A stretch of 64,000 bases of DNA, taken from assembly GCA_965200645.1 (NCBI GenBank), contig CBDAUN010000003.1, forward strand, positions 1-64,000, in the 5' to 3' direction. The notes below the pieces were generated by a model. It was not told the DNA's origin. It was given only the letters and a program-made list of their open reading frames with translations, and made no database searches. The translations under genes and the position numbers were made by a program. Source of the stretch: CBDAUN01 sp965200645 (GTDB lineage: Bacteria; Pseudomonadota; Gammaproteobacteria; Arenicellales; JAJDZL01). Shown piece by piece: positions 1-8,766 of the stretch (its first letter is position 1; the number at the start of each line of letters is the position of its first letter).

Positions 1-654
1 GGGATGGAGCGTGGCAATCAGTGGGGGTTGGTTTCGGCTCAGGCATGGCGAGTGCGTACAGCATTGGCGCTGGTGCTGAGTCGCCAGGCGTCGGGCTTAT
101 CAGGGACATTGGAAGCGGGGTGGCGTCTGGAAGGGGGCGACGCGGCGCAAGGCAGCGGAGTGGAAGTTGGCGCAGAGGTGGGCTGGGCTCACCCCTCGGC
201 GGGGCTTGAGGTGCAGTTGCGAGGGTATTGGATGAAATTGCGGGGGCTGACGCGGGGGCAGGATTGGGGAGCGAGTATGAATATTGCGTACGACGCCGGG
301 CAGCGGGGCCGGGGGCTGTCAGTGACGATGAACCCACAGTGGGGTTCGTCGTCGACCGGTGTGGGCGGTTTGTGGTCCGATAGAGGCTGGCCGAGTGGCG
401 GTGGTCCGAAAGATAGAGGGGAAGATGACCCGTCAGTGCGCCTGCCAGTGAGGTTGCAATACGGTTTGAAGGTGGGAGATGAGGGGCTGCTGACGCCGTT
501 TACGGAGTGGACATCAAGTGGCAGCAGGCAACAGCGACGTTGGGGAGCGGATCTGTCTCAGCCACTGCGCTATGGTTTCGATCTGCACGTGGGCGTGTTA
601 GGCGCTCCCTCGCCGCAAGCGCAGGTGTTTCTTCAGTTGAATCGGGACTTCTAA
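1..654 (+). CDS. Outer-membrane beta-barrel protein, C-terminal fragment
   Basis: The frame is open to the left edge, so this is probably the 3' end of a longer gene rather than a complete gene starting at position 4. The roughly 216 visible residues alternate Gly, polar and aromatic/hydrophobic positions in short strands and end in Arg-Asp-Phe. A terminal Phe is typical of BAM-inserted outer-membrane barrels and autotransporter domains. No passenger domain, signal peptide or catalytic motif is visible. Base composition is clearly more GC-rich than most of the window, which suggests separate ancestry or the bias of a Gly/Arg-rich protein. Specific function is unknown. Confidence 0.5.
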   Translation, partial: GMERGNQWGLVSAQAWRVRTALALVLSRQASGLSGTLEAGWRLEGGDAAQGSGVEVGAEVGWAHPSAGLEVQLRGYWMKLRGLTRGQDWGASMNIAYDAGQRGRGLSVTMNPQWGSSSTGVGGLWSDRGWPSGGGPKDRGEDDPSVRLPVRLQYGLKVGDEGLLTPFTEWTSSGSRQQRRWGADLSQPLRYGFDLHVGVLGAPSPQAQVFLQLNRDF

Positions 655-1100
655 GTCGTACTGATGACTGACCGCAGTGCAATCCAAGTAACCCCGACAT
701 GAATCAACGCCATGACAGTACAAGCCAGTTTGTCATGCCACATCGCAATAGCGCAGAACTACTCGGTTACCAAAAATGATGATTTGGATTACTCCGAACA
801 GATTAATTAAACGAATTCAAATCAATTAAGAACTAGTCGCGTTCAGTTGGTGCTGACGTTCGAGAACCTTCTCTTACCTGATACCACTAACTTCCACAAT
901 TTCGGTTTCGTGTTATCCTCTACGAACCTGTTACTCCAAATTGTTTGAGTTGGCTTGGTTTTCCTCCAAGCAACCCTACATCTCAATTACCTGGACTTAG
1001 CCACTTAAAAGAGGGTTTCGGGTGCTCTAGCGTGTTGATTGAAATGTTGTTTTCAATGGGTTGATTTTTCGTTTACCCCACAAATTGGGCTTTTTGACCG
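655..1100. other. Intergenic stretch, no gene recognised
   Basis: About 450 AT-rich bases between the barrel gene and the insertion sequence. I see no long coding frame, tRNA or clear terminator. The sharp drop in GC immediately after the barrel stop codon marks a compositional boundary. Confidence 0.5.
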
Positions 1101-2768
1101 GGTTTTAGGTGATTTTCGGCGCTGCACCACAAATTCCACCCCACAACCCCCATATATGCCACTATCAAACACATAGACGATTGATATTGCTTAATAATAT
1201 GCCACATCCTCAGGACGTCTCCAGTAGCATGGCTACTTGAATAATCAAACTACCACCCATCCGGTGCGGCCATGATCAATGATACGCTGTTTTCCTGGCA
1301 CATGTTCGATGCGCACAGTGACCTGACCCGTTTAACCACGGTGGTCGAAACCATGGAACTTGACGACCTCGTCCATGAGATCAACCTGCGGCGCCGAGGC
1401 ACGCGCTGCGAATGGCCCGCCAAGGCGATGCTCACCGCATTGATCGCGCGCAGCGTCTACCAGCATTCTTCAATCGAGTCCCTGCGCCGAGAGTTAAAGC
1501 GCAATCCATCGTTGATGCGCGCCTGTGGGTTTGAGCATTACGGCGATGGGTACAACGACATCGACTACCGGGTGCCATCAAAAAGTGCGTTGAGCCGCTT
1601 TATCGCAGTGGTGCTCGAAGTCGAACGCGACGCTGCCGGTTTAAGCCAGATGCAGCAGCGGCTGACCGACGAACTGGTAGAACTACTGCCGGACTTTGGT
1701 GCTGATGTGGGCTTCGACGGCAAAGCCCTTCGTTCGCATTCGACTGGACGTCGTACGGCCCGCACCGGCCAGCCATCAGACCCGGACGCCGCCTGGGGAT
1801 GCCACTCGTACTTCAGTACCGACCACACTGGACGTGAACAAAAGATTACTAAACGCTGGTTCGGCTACAAGACACACTGGTTAGCTGACGTACGCTATGA
1901 AATTCCAATCAACTGGACCACCCGTCCCGCCAATGAAAGTGAACATCGTCACAGTAAAGCACTCGTCGAGCAGTACTTGAACAGCCCTGCAGGGGCACGC
2001 TGTCAGACCTTCGTCGCCGACCGTGGCCTGGACGATAACCCGCTTCGACGTATGATTCACCGCAGTAATCGAGACCCGCCGAATGTGGCAAGACCCAGCC
2101 CTGCCAGGCGAAGTACACCCGACCCGGGCGCTCAACGCCGATGTCATCGACCACCTCATCTATGACGAACGTGGAATAGTCTCCTGTCGTTCGCCCACAG
2201 ACCTTCCAAATTCGCCAGATGGCCTATCACGGTGTCGAAAAGACACGTCAAACCCTCAAGTACCACGGTCCAGCCGCTCACTACGGGTTCGAATGTCTCG
2301 GCCGTAAACAATGCTACCGAGACGCCGGTACCCCGCATTCACGCTGTCGAGTGGTGCGCGTGAAGTTTGATGAGAACCATCTTCGTACCATTGGCACCTT
2401 GCCACGTAACACCTATCAGTGGAAACGACTGTACTCCGCACGCAATGCGCTTGAGCGTATCAATGCCCGCTCGGCTCGAGACTTCAACCTGCATCATCAC
2501 TGAATCAGAGGACTCGGCGCCATGCAGCTGGCAGTGGATCTTTCACTACTGACCATGCAGGCGCTCACGGTCAGTGCGATTCGCGCTCATCAACCGGCAC
2601 GAATGCGCTCGTGAGTACGGGCGGCGGCCTGACGCGCTAACCGGCCCAATCACTGACGCCGCCCGAAAGGAGCGGCACCGCCAGGCGGGTACTTTTTCTG
2701 CACATTATCGCCCACTGGCGCTGTTCGGCGACCCATCAGCGCCAAATTCGCCAATACTCACCAAAATC
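1101..2768. mobile_element. Degenerate insertion sequence with candidate terminal repeats
   Basis: The broken transposase frame is flanked by an imperfect inverted pair. The left end reads GGTTTTAGGTGA and then TTTTCGGCGCTG (1101-1124). The complement of 2737-2768 begins GATTTTGGTGA and ends TTTGGCGCTG, with about eight extra bases between the two blocks. Both copies have the same outward orientation, as expected for IS ends. I could not find a target-site duplication. The transposase is real; the exact ends are tentative. Confidence 0.35.
1272..2503 (+). pseudogene. DDE transposase (DUF772 / IS1182-like type), frameshifted
   Basis: The first frame (1272 to about 2065) has an N-terminal DUF772-like helical region and a first catalytic Asp in GFDGKAL (about residue 149). 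A second Asp lies in FVADRGLDD (about residue 250). Homology then moves to a second frame at about 2067 (VIETRRMWQDPAL, then DERGIVSC). It moves to a third frame near 2195 (MAYHGVEKTRQTLKY), which ends with the Glu signature NALERINARSARDF. All three DDE landmarks survive but in three frames, so no intact transposase can be made without two frameshifts. Family assignment is from remembered motifs only. The gene is GC-rich compared with its right-hand neighbours. Confidence 0.8.
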
Positions 2769-2970
2769 GCACGAATGACCCGCCGGTATTCCTTCCAATT
2801 TAGCTCTGGTTAGGCAAAATATCGACTTTTAAAGTCGTAGAATGATTCCAAACGGGAAACTCTCACTTAATGGTGCAGTTTAAGAAAAAATGACGAGTTG
2901 TGTAAAATTCAATAAGTGGATTAAGTTACATTCGAATCCAACACAACCACTAAAGAAAAAGTAACCTGCC
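2504..2970. other. IS tail and upstream region of the benzoate genes
   Basis: The first half, to about 2770, is GC-rich IS-derived sequence with no convincing gene; an 79-codon open frame there shows no homology I recognise. From about 2815 the sequence becomes AT-rich and should hold the promoter of the benzoate-CoA ligase gene, including a 15-bp palindrome. No sigma-70 hexamer pair stands out. Confidence 0.45.
2823..2837. promoter_or_regulatory. Perfect 15-bp palindrome, candidate operator of the box genes
   Basis: CGACTTTTAAAGTCG is two 7-bp arms around one base, 133 bp ahead of the ligase start codon. It lies in the only sizeable noncoding interval before the benzoate block. It has no T-run after it, so an operator is more likely than a terminator. 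No regulator gene lies next to it. It does not resemble the BoxR-type TGCA half-sites I know of. Confidence 0.3.
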
Positions 2971-4506
2971 ATGTTAGAAAACGGCAATGCCGCTAGTTTT
3001 TTCGTAGATCGTCATCTTGGGACAAAGGTTGAGTCTAAGTTGGCGTTTATTGAGGTTTATGGTAAAAACCGTCAACTCACCTATGGCGAACTTGCTGAGC
3101 AAAGCGGACGCATGGCTAGTTTGTACCAAAAGCATGGAATCAACCGAGAAGACCGTGTTGTTATGGTGATGATTGATCAATTGGAGTTTCCACTCGTTTT
3201 CTGGGGAAGTTTGAAATGCGGGGTGGTTCCAGTTGCTATCAACACGTTTCTGGCTGTAGAAACTTACAGGACAATCATAAAAGACTGTCGTGCAAGAGCA
3301 CTTTTTATATCGCAGGAAGTTTTGCCGAGTGTAGAACCAATACTTGGTGACTGTCCAGACCTCGCTAAGGTGTTCGTAGTAGGTGATGCCAACACTAAAC
3401 ACATTGACTTTACTGCGGAACTATCAACATGCGCAAGTGTGGAAGCGATAGAGGTAGTGCCAGATGAAGCAGCTTTTTGGCTTTACTCTTCAGGGTCAAC
3501 GGGACAACCTAAGGGAGTAAGACATGCACACGGAAATTTGCAGTTTACAGCCGACACGTACGGTGCACAGGTTTTAGAAATTAAGGAAGAGGATGTTGTA
3601 TTTTCGATTGCAAAGCTATTTTTTGCTTATGGCTTGGGCAATTCCATGACTTTTCCAATGTCAGTTGGAGCTACTTCGTTACTGTTTCATGCAAGACCCA
3701 CGCCGGATGTCGTGCTGGATATCCTAAATTCCCACAAGCCAAGTGTGTTTTATGCCGTACCAACCTTGTATGCAGCAATCAACTCATTTGTTGAATACGG
3801 TAAGGGAAAATTGAGTGCTGAATTACGCAAGTGCATCTCCGCAGGTGAAGCATTGCCGGAAGAAGTAGGGAAGAACTGGGAATCTCTATCAGGATGTGAA
3901 ATTTTGGATGGAGTGGGCTCTACCGAAATGTTGCATATTTTCCTTTCCAACCAAAGTGGGAATGTAGTGTACGGAACTTCTGGTACAGCAGTTCCCGGCT
4001 ATGCCTACCGCCTTGTAGATGAAACCGGCGAGGAAGTTTCGGTAGGTGACGTCGGCGAACTTCTCATCGATGGCGATTCTGTTGCATTAGATTACTGGAA
4101 TCAGAGAACTAAATCCCGCGATACATTTGAAGGACGATGGACACGCACCGGCGATAAGTACACCAGACGCGATGATGGGAGATTAGTCTACTGTGGTCGT
4201 ACAGATGATATGTTCAAGGTGTCAGGAATCTGGGTTTCGCCATTTGAAGTCGAACAAAGTCTAACCTCGCATCCTGGCGTCCTAGAAGCAGCAGTCGTAG
4301 CTGAACGCGATGAGGATGATCTAGATAAGCCGAAGGCTTTCGTGGTGTTGAAAGATTATGCTGATTCTTCTGGAATGGAAGAAAGTCTAAAGTCGCTCGT
4401 TACCGATGAAATTGGAAAACGCAAAAGTCCTCGATGGATAGAGTTTGTTGATGGTCTTCCAAAAACCACTACCGGCAAGATTCAAAGATTCAAGTTGCGT
4501 AAATGA
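2971..4506 (+). CDS. bclA: Benzoate-CoA ligase family acyl-CoA synthetase
   Basis: ATP-dependent CoA ligase of the ANL superfamily, expected to convert benzoate (or a substituted benzoate) to benzoyl-CoA, the entry step of the aerobic box pathway. The P-loop-like motif YSSGSTGQPKG is at residues 172-182 and the TRTGDKY adenylate-binding motif at 391-397. The C-terminal catalytic Lys is in TTTGKIQR (K503 of 511). Length and the N-terminal region fit the benzoate-CoA ligase subfamily. Its TGA overlaps the ATG of the next gene (ATGA), showing translational coupling, and boxC and boxB follow. Another aryl acid is possible, but the neighbours make benzoate most likely. Confidence 0.82.
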   Translation: MLENGNAASFFVDRHLGTKVESKLAFIEVYGKNRQLTYGELAEQSGRMASLYQKHGINREDRVVMVMIDQLEFPLVFWGSLKCGVVPVAINTFLAVETYRTIIKDCRARALFISQEVLPSVEPILGDCPDLAKVFVVGDANTKHIDFTAELSTCASVEAIEVVPDEAAFWLYSSGSTGQPKGVRHAHGNLQFTADTYGAQVLEIKEEDVVFSIAKLFFAYGLGNSMTFPMSVGATSLLFHARPTPDVVLDILNSHKPSVFYAVPTLYAAINSFVEYGKGKLSAELRKCISAGEALPEEVGKNWESLSGCEILDGVGSTEMLHIFLSNQSGNVVYGTSGTAVPGYAYRLVDETGEEVSVGDVGELLIDGDSVALDYWNQRTKSRDTFEGRWTRTGDKYTRRDDGRLVYCGRTDDMFKVSGIWVSPFEVEQSLTSHPGVLEAAVVAERDEDDLDKPKAFVVLKDYADSSGMEESLKSLVTDEIGKRKSPRWIEFVDGLPKTTTGKIQRFKLRK

Positions 4507-5306
4507 CACAGTCCACATGGACGCTACCACACAGTGGTTGGCTGCAAGTAGATGCAGCACATCTTGAATACGCAATTTACGGTCCGCCTCCAAGTCAGGC
4601 ACCAACTATTGTTCTATTGCACGAGGGTCTCGGTAGTGTAAGTCACTGGAAAGATTTTCCAACCAATCTTGCCAAGGAAACGAGTTGCGGTGTATTCGTC
4701 TATAGCCGCAGTGGCTACGGGCAATCCTCGCCAGCAGTTCTGCCACGCCCCTTAAACTACATGTCTTTGGAGGCAGTTAATGTTCTTCCTAAGATTCTAA
4801 ACACAATTGAGTTTCGGTCTGGTTTCTTGCTGGGTCACAGTGACGGGGCATCCATTTCGGCAATTCATACCGGTGAGTTAAAAGATGAGCGGGTGAAGGG
4901 AGTCATATTAATTGCTCCCCACTTCTTCGCTGAACCTAGAGGGTTGGAATCAATTCTCGACATTAAGTTGAGTTATGAAGCCGGAAAATTTGGCGAGCAG
5001 TTTAATCGATATCACAAAAACCCCGACAATGCATTTTCTGGCTGGGCAAATGCTTGGTTGGACCCGAAATTCAAGAATTGGGATATTTCCAATTGTCTGG
5101 ACAATATTCGAGTCCCAGTTCTAGCCATTCAAGGCAGAGATGACGAATACGGATCTTTAGATCAAATTAAGGAAATCAAAAGTCGCTTAAATTCTCTTGT
5201 TCGTATTGAAATTTTGGATGAATGCGGTCACTCGCCACACAAAGAGTATCCAAAGTTGGTGTTGAATTTAATTTCGAAGTTCGTGACAGCCGTTACAGCA
5301 TTTTAA
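4503..5306 (+). CDS. Alpha/beta hydrolase of the box cluster (BoxD-like)
   Basis: Single-domain alpha/beta hydrolase of 267 residues, no signal peptide. The nucleophile elbow GHSDG places Ser113, with an acidic residue in QGRDDEYG (Asp213) and His243 in DECGHSPH forming the expected triad. The HEGLGS loop near residue 40 gives the oxyanion region. It overlaps the ligase gene by 4 bp and precedes boxC. Box clusters often carry an enol-lactone-hydrolase-like gene (boxD), so a lactonase or rescue thioesterase role is plausible; the substrate is inferred from context only. Confidence 0.7.
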   Translation: MTQSTWTLPHSGWLQVDAAHLEYAIYGPPPSQAPTIVLLHEGLGSVSHWKDFPTNLAKETSCGVFVYSRSGYGQSSPAVLPRPLNYMSLEAVNVLPKILNTIEFRSGFLLGHSDGASISAIHTGELKDERVKGVILIAPHFFAEPRGLESILDIKLSYEAGKFGEQFNRYHKNPDNAFSGWANAWLDPKFKNWDISNCLDNIRVPVLAIQGRDDEYGSLDQIKEIKSRLNSLVRIEILDECGHSPHKEYPKLVLNLISKFVTAVTAF

Positions 5307-5413
5307 AGTGAAAAATAATCTGTGTTGAGGCTTAAGGCTCTAGAAAGCGACAATGAAAAATTGACCAATGTTGCTAAAATACGACACTTAAAAATCCATC
5401 AATATCACTCGAT

Positions 5414-7072
5414 ATGCAAATCAATTTTCAAACGTCGCCCTTAAATTACCGTCATTGGAACGTGACATATGATGGTTCTGTAGCTTATCTCAGCATGAAT
5501 GTTGCTGAAAATGGCGGCATGTTTGACGGCTATGAACTGAAATTGAACTCTTATGATCTTGGAGTGGATATTGAACTTGCGGATATTGTTCAGCGAATGC
5601 GTTTTGAACATCCACAAGTGGGTGCCGTGATACTGCGATCCGGTAGAGAAAATGTCTTTTGTGCGGGTGCCAATATTAGAATGTTAGGTGGTGCAAGTCA
5701 CGCGCACAAGGTGAATTTTTGTAAGTTTACTAACGAAACTAGAAACACCTACGAAGCCGCGGGAAATGATTCGGGTCAGCACTATCTAGCAGCAATTCGA
5801 GGCTCATGTGCTGGCGGCGGTTATGAACTAGCTTTGGCTTGCGATGAAATCTACTTAGCCGATGACGGCTCTTCTTCCGTGTCACTACCAGAAGTGGCAC
5901 TATTGGCAGTGTTACCAGGCACAGGTGGGTTGACCCGTGTGACGGATAAGAGAAAAGTGCGACGCGACCGAGCAGATGTTTTTTGCTCCATCGAGGAAGG
6001 GATTAGAGGAAAGCGTGCAGAGGAATGGCGACTGGTCGACCGCGTTATTGCCAACTCGCAATTTGATGATTTCGTAACTGCTCGAGCACGAGAAATTGCA
6101 AACAAGGCAAAATATGGCACTGACTATAAAGGTATCAAACTAACTCCACTAAGCCCTCAAGTCCATCAGGATGGTTCAAGAGACTATTCCACTGTCAAAC
6201 TCGAAGTAGACTGTCAGACTGGTCGCGCAAATATCACTATATATGGCCCCAAAACTAAAGCACCGGAAAACACCACTCAGCTGCACAATCTAGGAGCAGA
6301 CAACTGGAGTTTGACTTGTGCCCGGGAGTTGGAAGACGTGATATTGCACTTACGCTTCAACGAGTTAGAGCTTGGCGTAATTGTAATTCGTACTGAAGGG
6401 GATCCTAAACTGGTAGCGAATCATGAAAGGTTACTAATTCAGAATCAAGATTCTGATTGGCTCACAAATGAAATTCTCCTTTATTGGAAGCGACTGTTAA
6501 AACGAATAGATCTCACATCCCGTTCTCTAATAGCATTGGTAGAACATGGTTCCTGCTATAGTGGCATGCTCGGTGAGCTACTCTGGTCAGTCGACCGCTC
6601 CTACATGATGGATGGTGAATTCGAGGAAGATGAACGACCGACTGCCAGGGTAATTCTGACTCAGGGGAATTTCTCAACCTATCCAATGTCAAATGATTTG
6701 ACCAGATTACAGACTCGGTTTCTTGGTGAGCCCGAAAAGATGATCGAAGCGAACTCTCGCATCAATCAGCAACTAGATGCTGAATGTGCAATGGAGTTAG
6801 GTCTGATTACTGATGCTTTCGATGATATTGATTGGGATGAAGAAATAAGAATTTTTCTGGAAGAACGAGCTAGTTTTTCGCCCGATGCGATGACCGGAAT
6901 GGAGGCAAATTTAAGATTTGCTGGTCCTGAGACTATGGAGACGCGAATTTTTGGCCGCCTTAGCGCATGGCAGAACTGGATATTTCAAAGACCCAACGCC
7001 GTGGGCGAATCTGGTGCGTTGCAACGCTATGGTAGCGGAAAAAGAGGCGAATACGATATGCGGCGAGTTTGA
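5414..7072 (+). CDS. boxC: 2,3-epoxybenzoyl-CoA dihydrolase BoxC
   Basis: 552 residues, close to the usual BoxC length, with a duplicated crotonase-like (enoyl-CoA hydratase) layout. In the known pathway BoxC opens the ring of 2,3-epoxybenzoyl-CoA with two waters, giving 3,4-dehydroadipyl-CoA semialdehyde and formate. The crotonase oxyanion segments FCAGANIRML and GSCAGGGYELALACDE are in the N-terminal half, and a second divergent crotonase-like region follows residue 290. The gene lies directly before boxB on the same strand. Cytoplasmic, with no signal peptide. The assignment rests on overall sequence character plus the BoxB neighbour. Confidence 0.88.
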   Translation: MQINFQTSPLNYRHWNVTYDGSVAYLSMNVAENGGMFDGYELKLNSYDLGVDIELADIVQRMRFEHPQVGAVILRSGRENVFCAGANIRMLGGASHAHKVNFCKFTNETRNTYEAAGNDSGQHYLAAIRGSCAGGGYELALACDEIYLADDGSSSVSLPEVALLAVLPGTGGLTRVTDKRKVRRDRADVFCSIEEGIRGKRAEEWRLVDRVIANSQFDDFVTARAREIANKAKYGTDYKGIKLTPLSPQVHQDGSRDYSTVKLEVDCQTGRANITIYGPKTKAPENTTQLHNLGADNWSLTCARELEDVILHLRFNELELGVIVIRTEGDPKLVANHERLLIQNQDSDWLTNEILLYWKRLLKRIDLTSRSLIALVEHGSCYSGMLGELLWSVDRSYMMDGEFEEDERPTARVILTQGNFSTYPMSNDLTRLQTRFLGEPEKMIEANSRINQQLDAECAMELGLITDAFDDIDWDEEIRIFLEERASFSPDAMTGMEANLRFAGPETMETRIFGRLSAWQNWIFQRPNAVGESGALQRYGSGKRGEYDMRRV

Positions 7073-7138
7073 CCCCAGTTACCCGAAATTAGCTAAAACT
7101 ATCTTCCATACACTCGGATAATCAATAGCCAGATAGCA

Positions 7139-8590
7139 ATGTTTGATTCAGTCAATGTAGACTACGACACAGTTATTCCAAATAACGTTGGTCTGTCTAA
7201 TGATCGACGCGTCCTGAAGGGCCTTGAAAGATGGCATCCAGGATTTTTGAACTGGTGGAACGGTCTAATTCCGAGACACTTTCAAGAATCCTTGGTTTAC
7301 TTGCGCACTGCAGTTTCAGTCAGCCCGCAGGGTTGGGCCAAGTTCGGCTACGTTCGCATGCCGGAGTACCGATGGGGCGTGTTGTTAGCTCCTCAGATTG
7401 AAGACAGAAAAATTCCTTGCGGAGAACATGCTGGAGAACTTGCATGGCAGGAAGTGCCCGGGGAATACCGTGCCATGCTGCAGCGCTTAATCGTAATTCA
7501 AGGCGATACCGAACCCGGCTCAGTTGAACAACAGCATATGCTTGGTCTTACGGCACCATCTTTATACGACCTTCGAAACCTGTTCCAAGTCAATGTAGAG
7601 GAAGCTAGGCATCTATGGGCCATGGTTTATTTGTTGCACAAGTATTTTGGACGCGGTGGTCGTGAAGAGGCCGACGACTTGCTAAGCAGATCATCTGGTT
7701 CTGAGGAAAAGCCCCGAATGCTGGGAGCTTTCAATGAAGAAACTCCAGACTGGCTGTCGTTCTTCATGTTTACTTATTGCACCGACCGAGATGGCAAAAT
7801 GCAACTGGAATCCTTGGCGCAATCTGGATTTGATCCGTTATCAAGAACTTGCAGGTTTATGCTCACCGAAGAAGCACATCATATGTTTGTCGGAGAAACT
7901 GGCATCACCAGAATTTTGCAACGTACCTGTGACGCAATGAACGAAGCTAAAGTGGAAGATCCACACGACATCAACAGGGTTCGGGAATTGGGTGTGATTG
8001 ATCTTCCCACAATTCAGAAAAAGTTAAATTTTCATTACTCGTTATCTTTAGATTTGTTTGGGGGAGAGGTTTCTACCAACGCTGCCAACGCGTTCAACGC
8101 TGGCGTAAAGGGTCGTTTTAAGGAAGACAAGATTAATGACGACCATAAGTTGAGCGATGCAACATACCCTGTTGCGCAACTAGTCGATGGCGAAATCAAG
8201 ACCAAGGACGTACCGGCCTTAACTGCGATAAATATGCGTCTTAGAGACGATTATAGACAGGACGCCTCAGGTGGAGTAAAGCGCTGGAACAAACTCATCA
8301 AGAAAACAAACATTAACTTTGAATTAAAGTTACCGCACGAAGGGTTCAATCGAAAAATTGGTGTTTTTGCGAATCAGCCAATTAATGTCAATGGTATTGT
8401 CTTGTCACCCGAGGAGTATGCCATTGGTTTGAAGGATTGGCTTCCCGATACATCTGATGGGGATTTCGTGCAATCGCTAATGAAGCCATGTTACGAACCA
8501 GGTAAATTTGCCAGTTGGATCGCACCACCAAAATTTGGTGTGGCCAACATGCCCGGTGACTTTGAGTACGTCAAACTTCATGAAGCATAA
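7139..8590 (+). CDS. boxB: Benzoyl-CoA 2,3-epoxidase oxygenase component BoxB
   Basis: Diiron epoxidase component that adds one oxygen atom across C2-C3 of benzoyl-CoA. The ferritin-like iron ligands are visible in VEEARHLWAMVYLLH (Glu154/155, His158) and LTEEAHHMFVGE (Glu244/245, His247/248). The intervening segment PDWLSFFMFTY is highly characteristic of BoxB. Length, 483 residues, is normal. BoxB receives electrons from the flavo-iron-sulfur reductase BoxA, which is absent from this window, so the reductase must be encoded elsewhere or replaced. A hairpin overlaps the stop codon. Confidence 0.92.
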   Translation: MFDSVNVDYDTVIPNNVGLSNDRRVLKGLERWHPGFLNWWNGLIPRHFQESLVYLRTAVSVSPQGWAKFGYVRMPEYRWGVLLAPQIEDRKIPCGEHAGELAWQEVPGEYRAMLQRLIVIQGDTEPGSVEQQHMLGLTAPSLYDLRNLFQVNVEEARHLWAMVYLLHKYFGRGGREEADDLLSRSSGSEEKPRMLGAFNEETPDWLSFFMFTYCTDRDGKMQLESLAQSGFDPLSRTCRFMLTEEAHHMFVGETGITRILQRTCDAMNEAKVEDPHDINRVRELGVIDLPTIQKKLNFHYSLSLDLFGGEVSTNAANAFNAGVKGRFKEDKINDDHKLSDATYPVAQLVDGEIKTKDVPALTAINMRLRDDYRQDASGGVKRWNKLIKKTNINFELKLPHEGFNRKIGVFANQPINVNGIVLSPEEYAIGLKDWLPDTSDGDFVQSLMKPCYEPGKFASWIAPPKFGVANMPGDFEYVKLHEA

Positions 8591-8607
8591 TTGAACTGCG
8601 CAATTAT
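8587..8607 (+). terminator. Hairpin at the end of boxB
   Basis: ATAATTG and CAATTAT form a 7-bp stem around a 7-base loop, overlapping the boxB stop codon. No U-run follows, so it may be an attenuator or mRNA-end stabiliser rather than a true intrinsic terminator. Confidence 0.3.
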
Positions 8608-8766
8608 TGGTATTCACCGCGCCCGTACAATTATTGAAGCTAAAACATAGATGCTGCAAACTATTCTTTGGCTCTAGTCGGCGGTTTTTAGAGGTATCTT
8701 TTTCAGCTTCGACATATTGAGATAGCGGCCGTTTCACGCAAACAAGATTTTTTGTCATTTAAGATT

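Noticed and set aside
2574..2813. 79-codon frame in the IS tail
   Set aside because: No similarity recognised and it runs through the candidate right terminal repeat.
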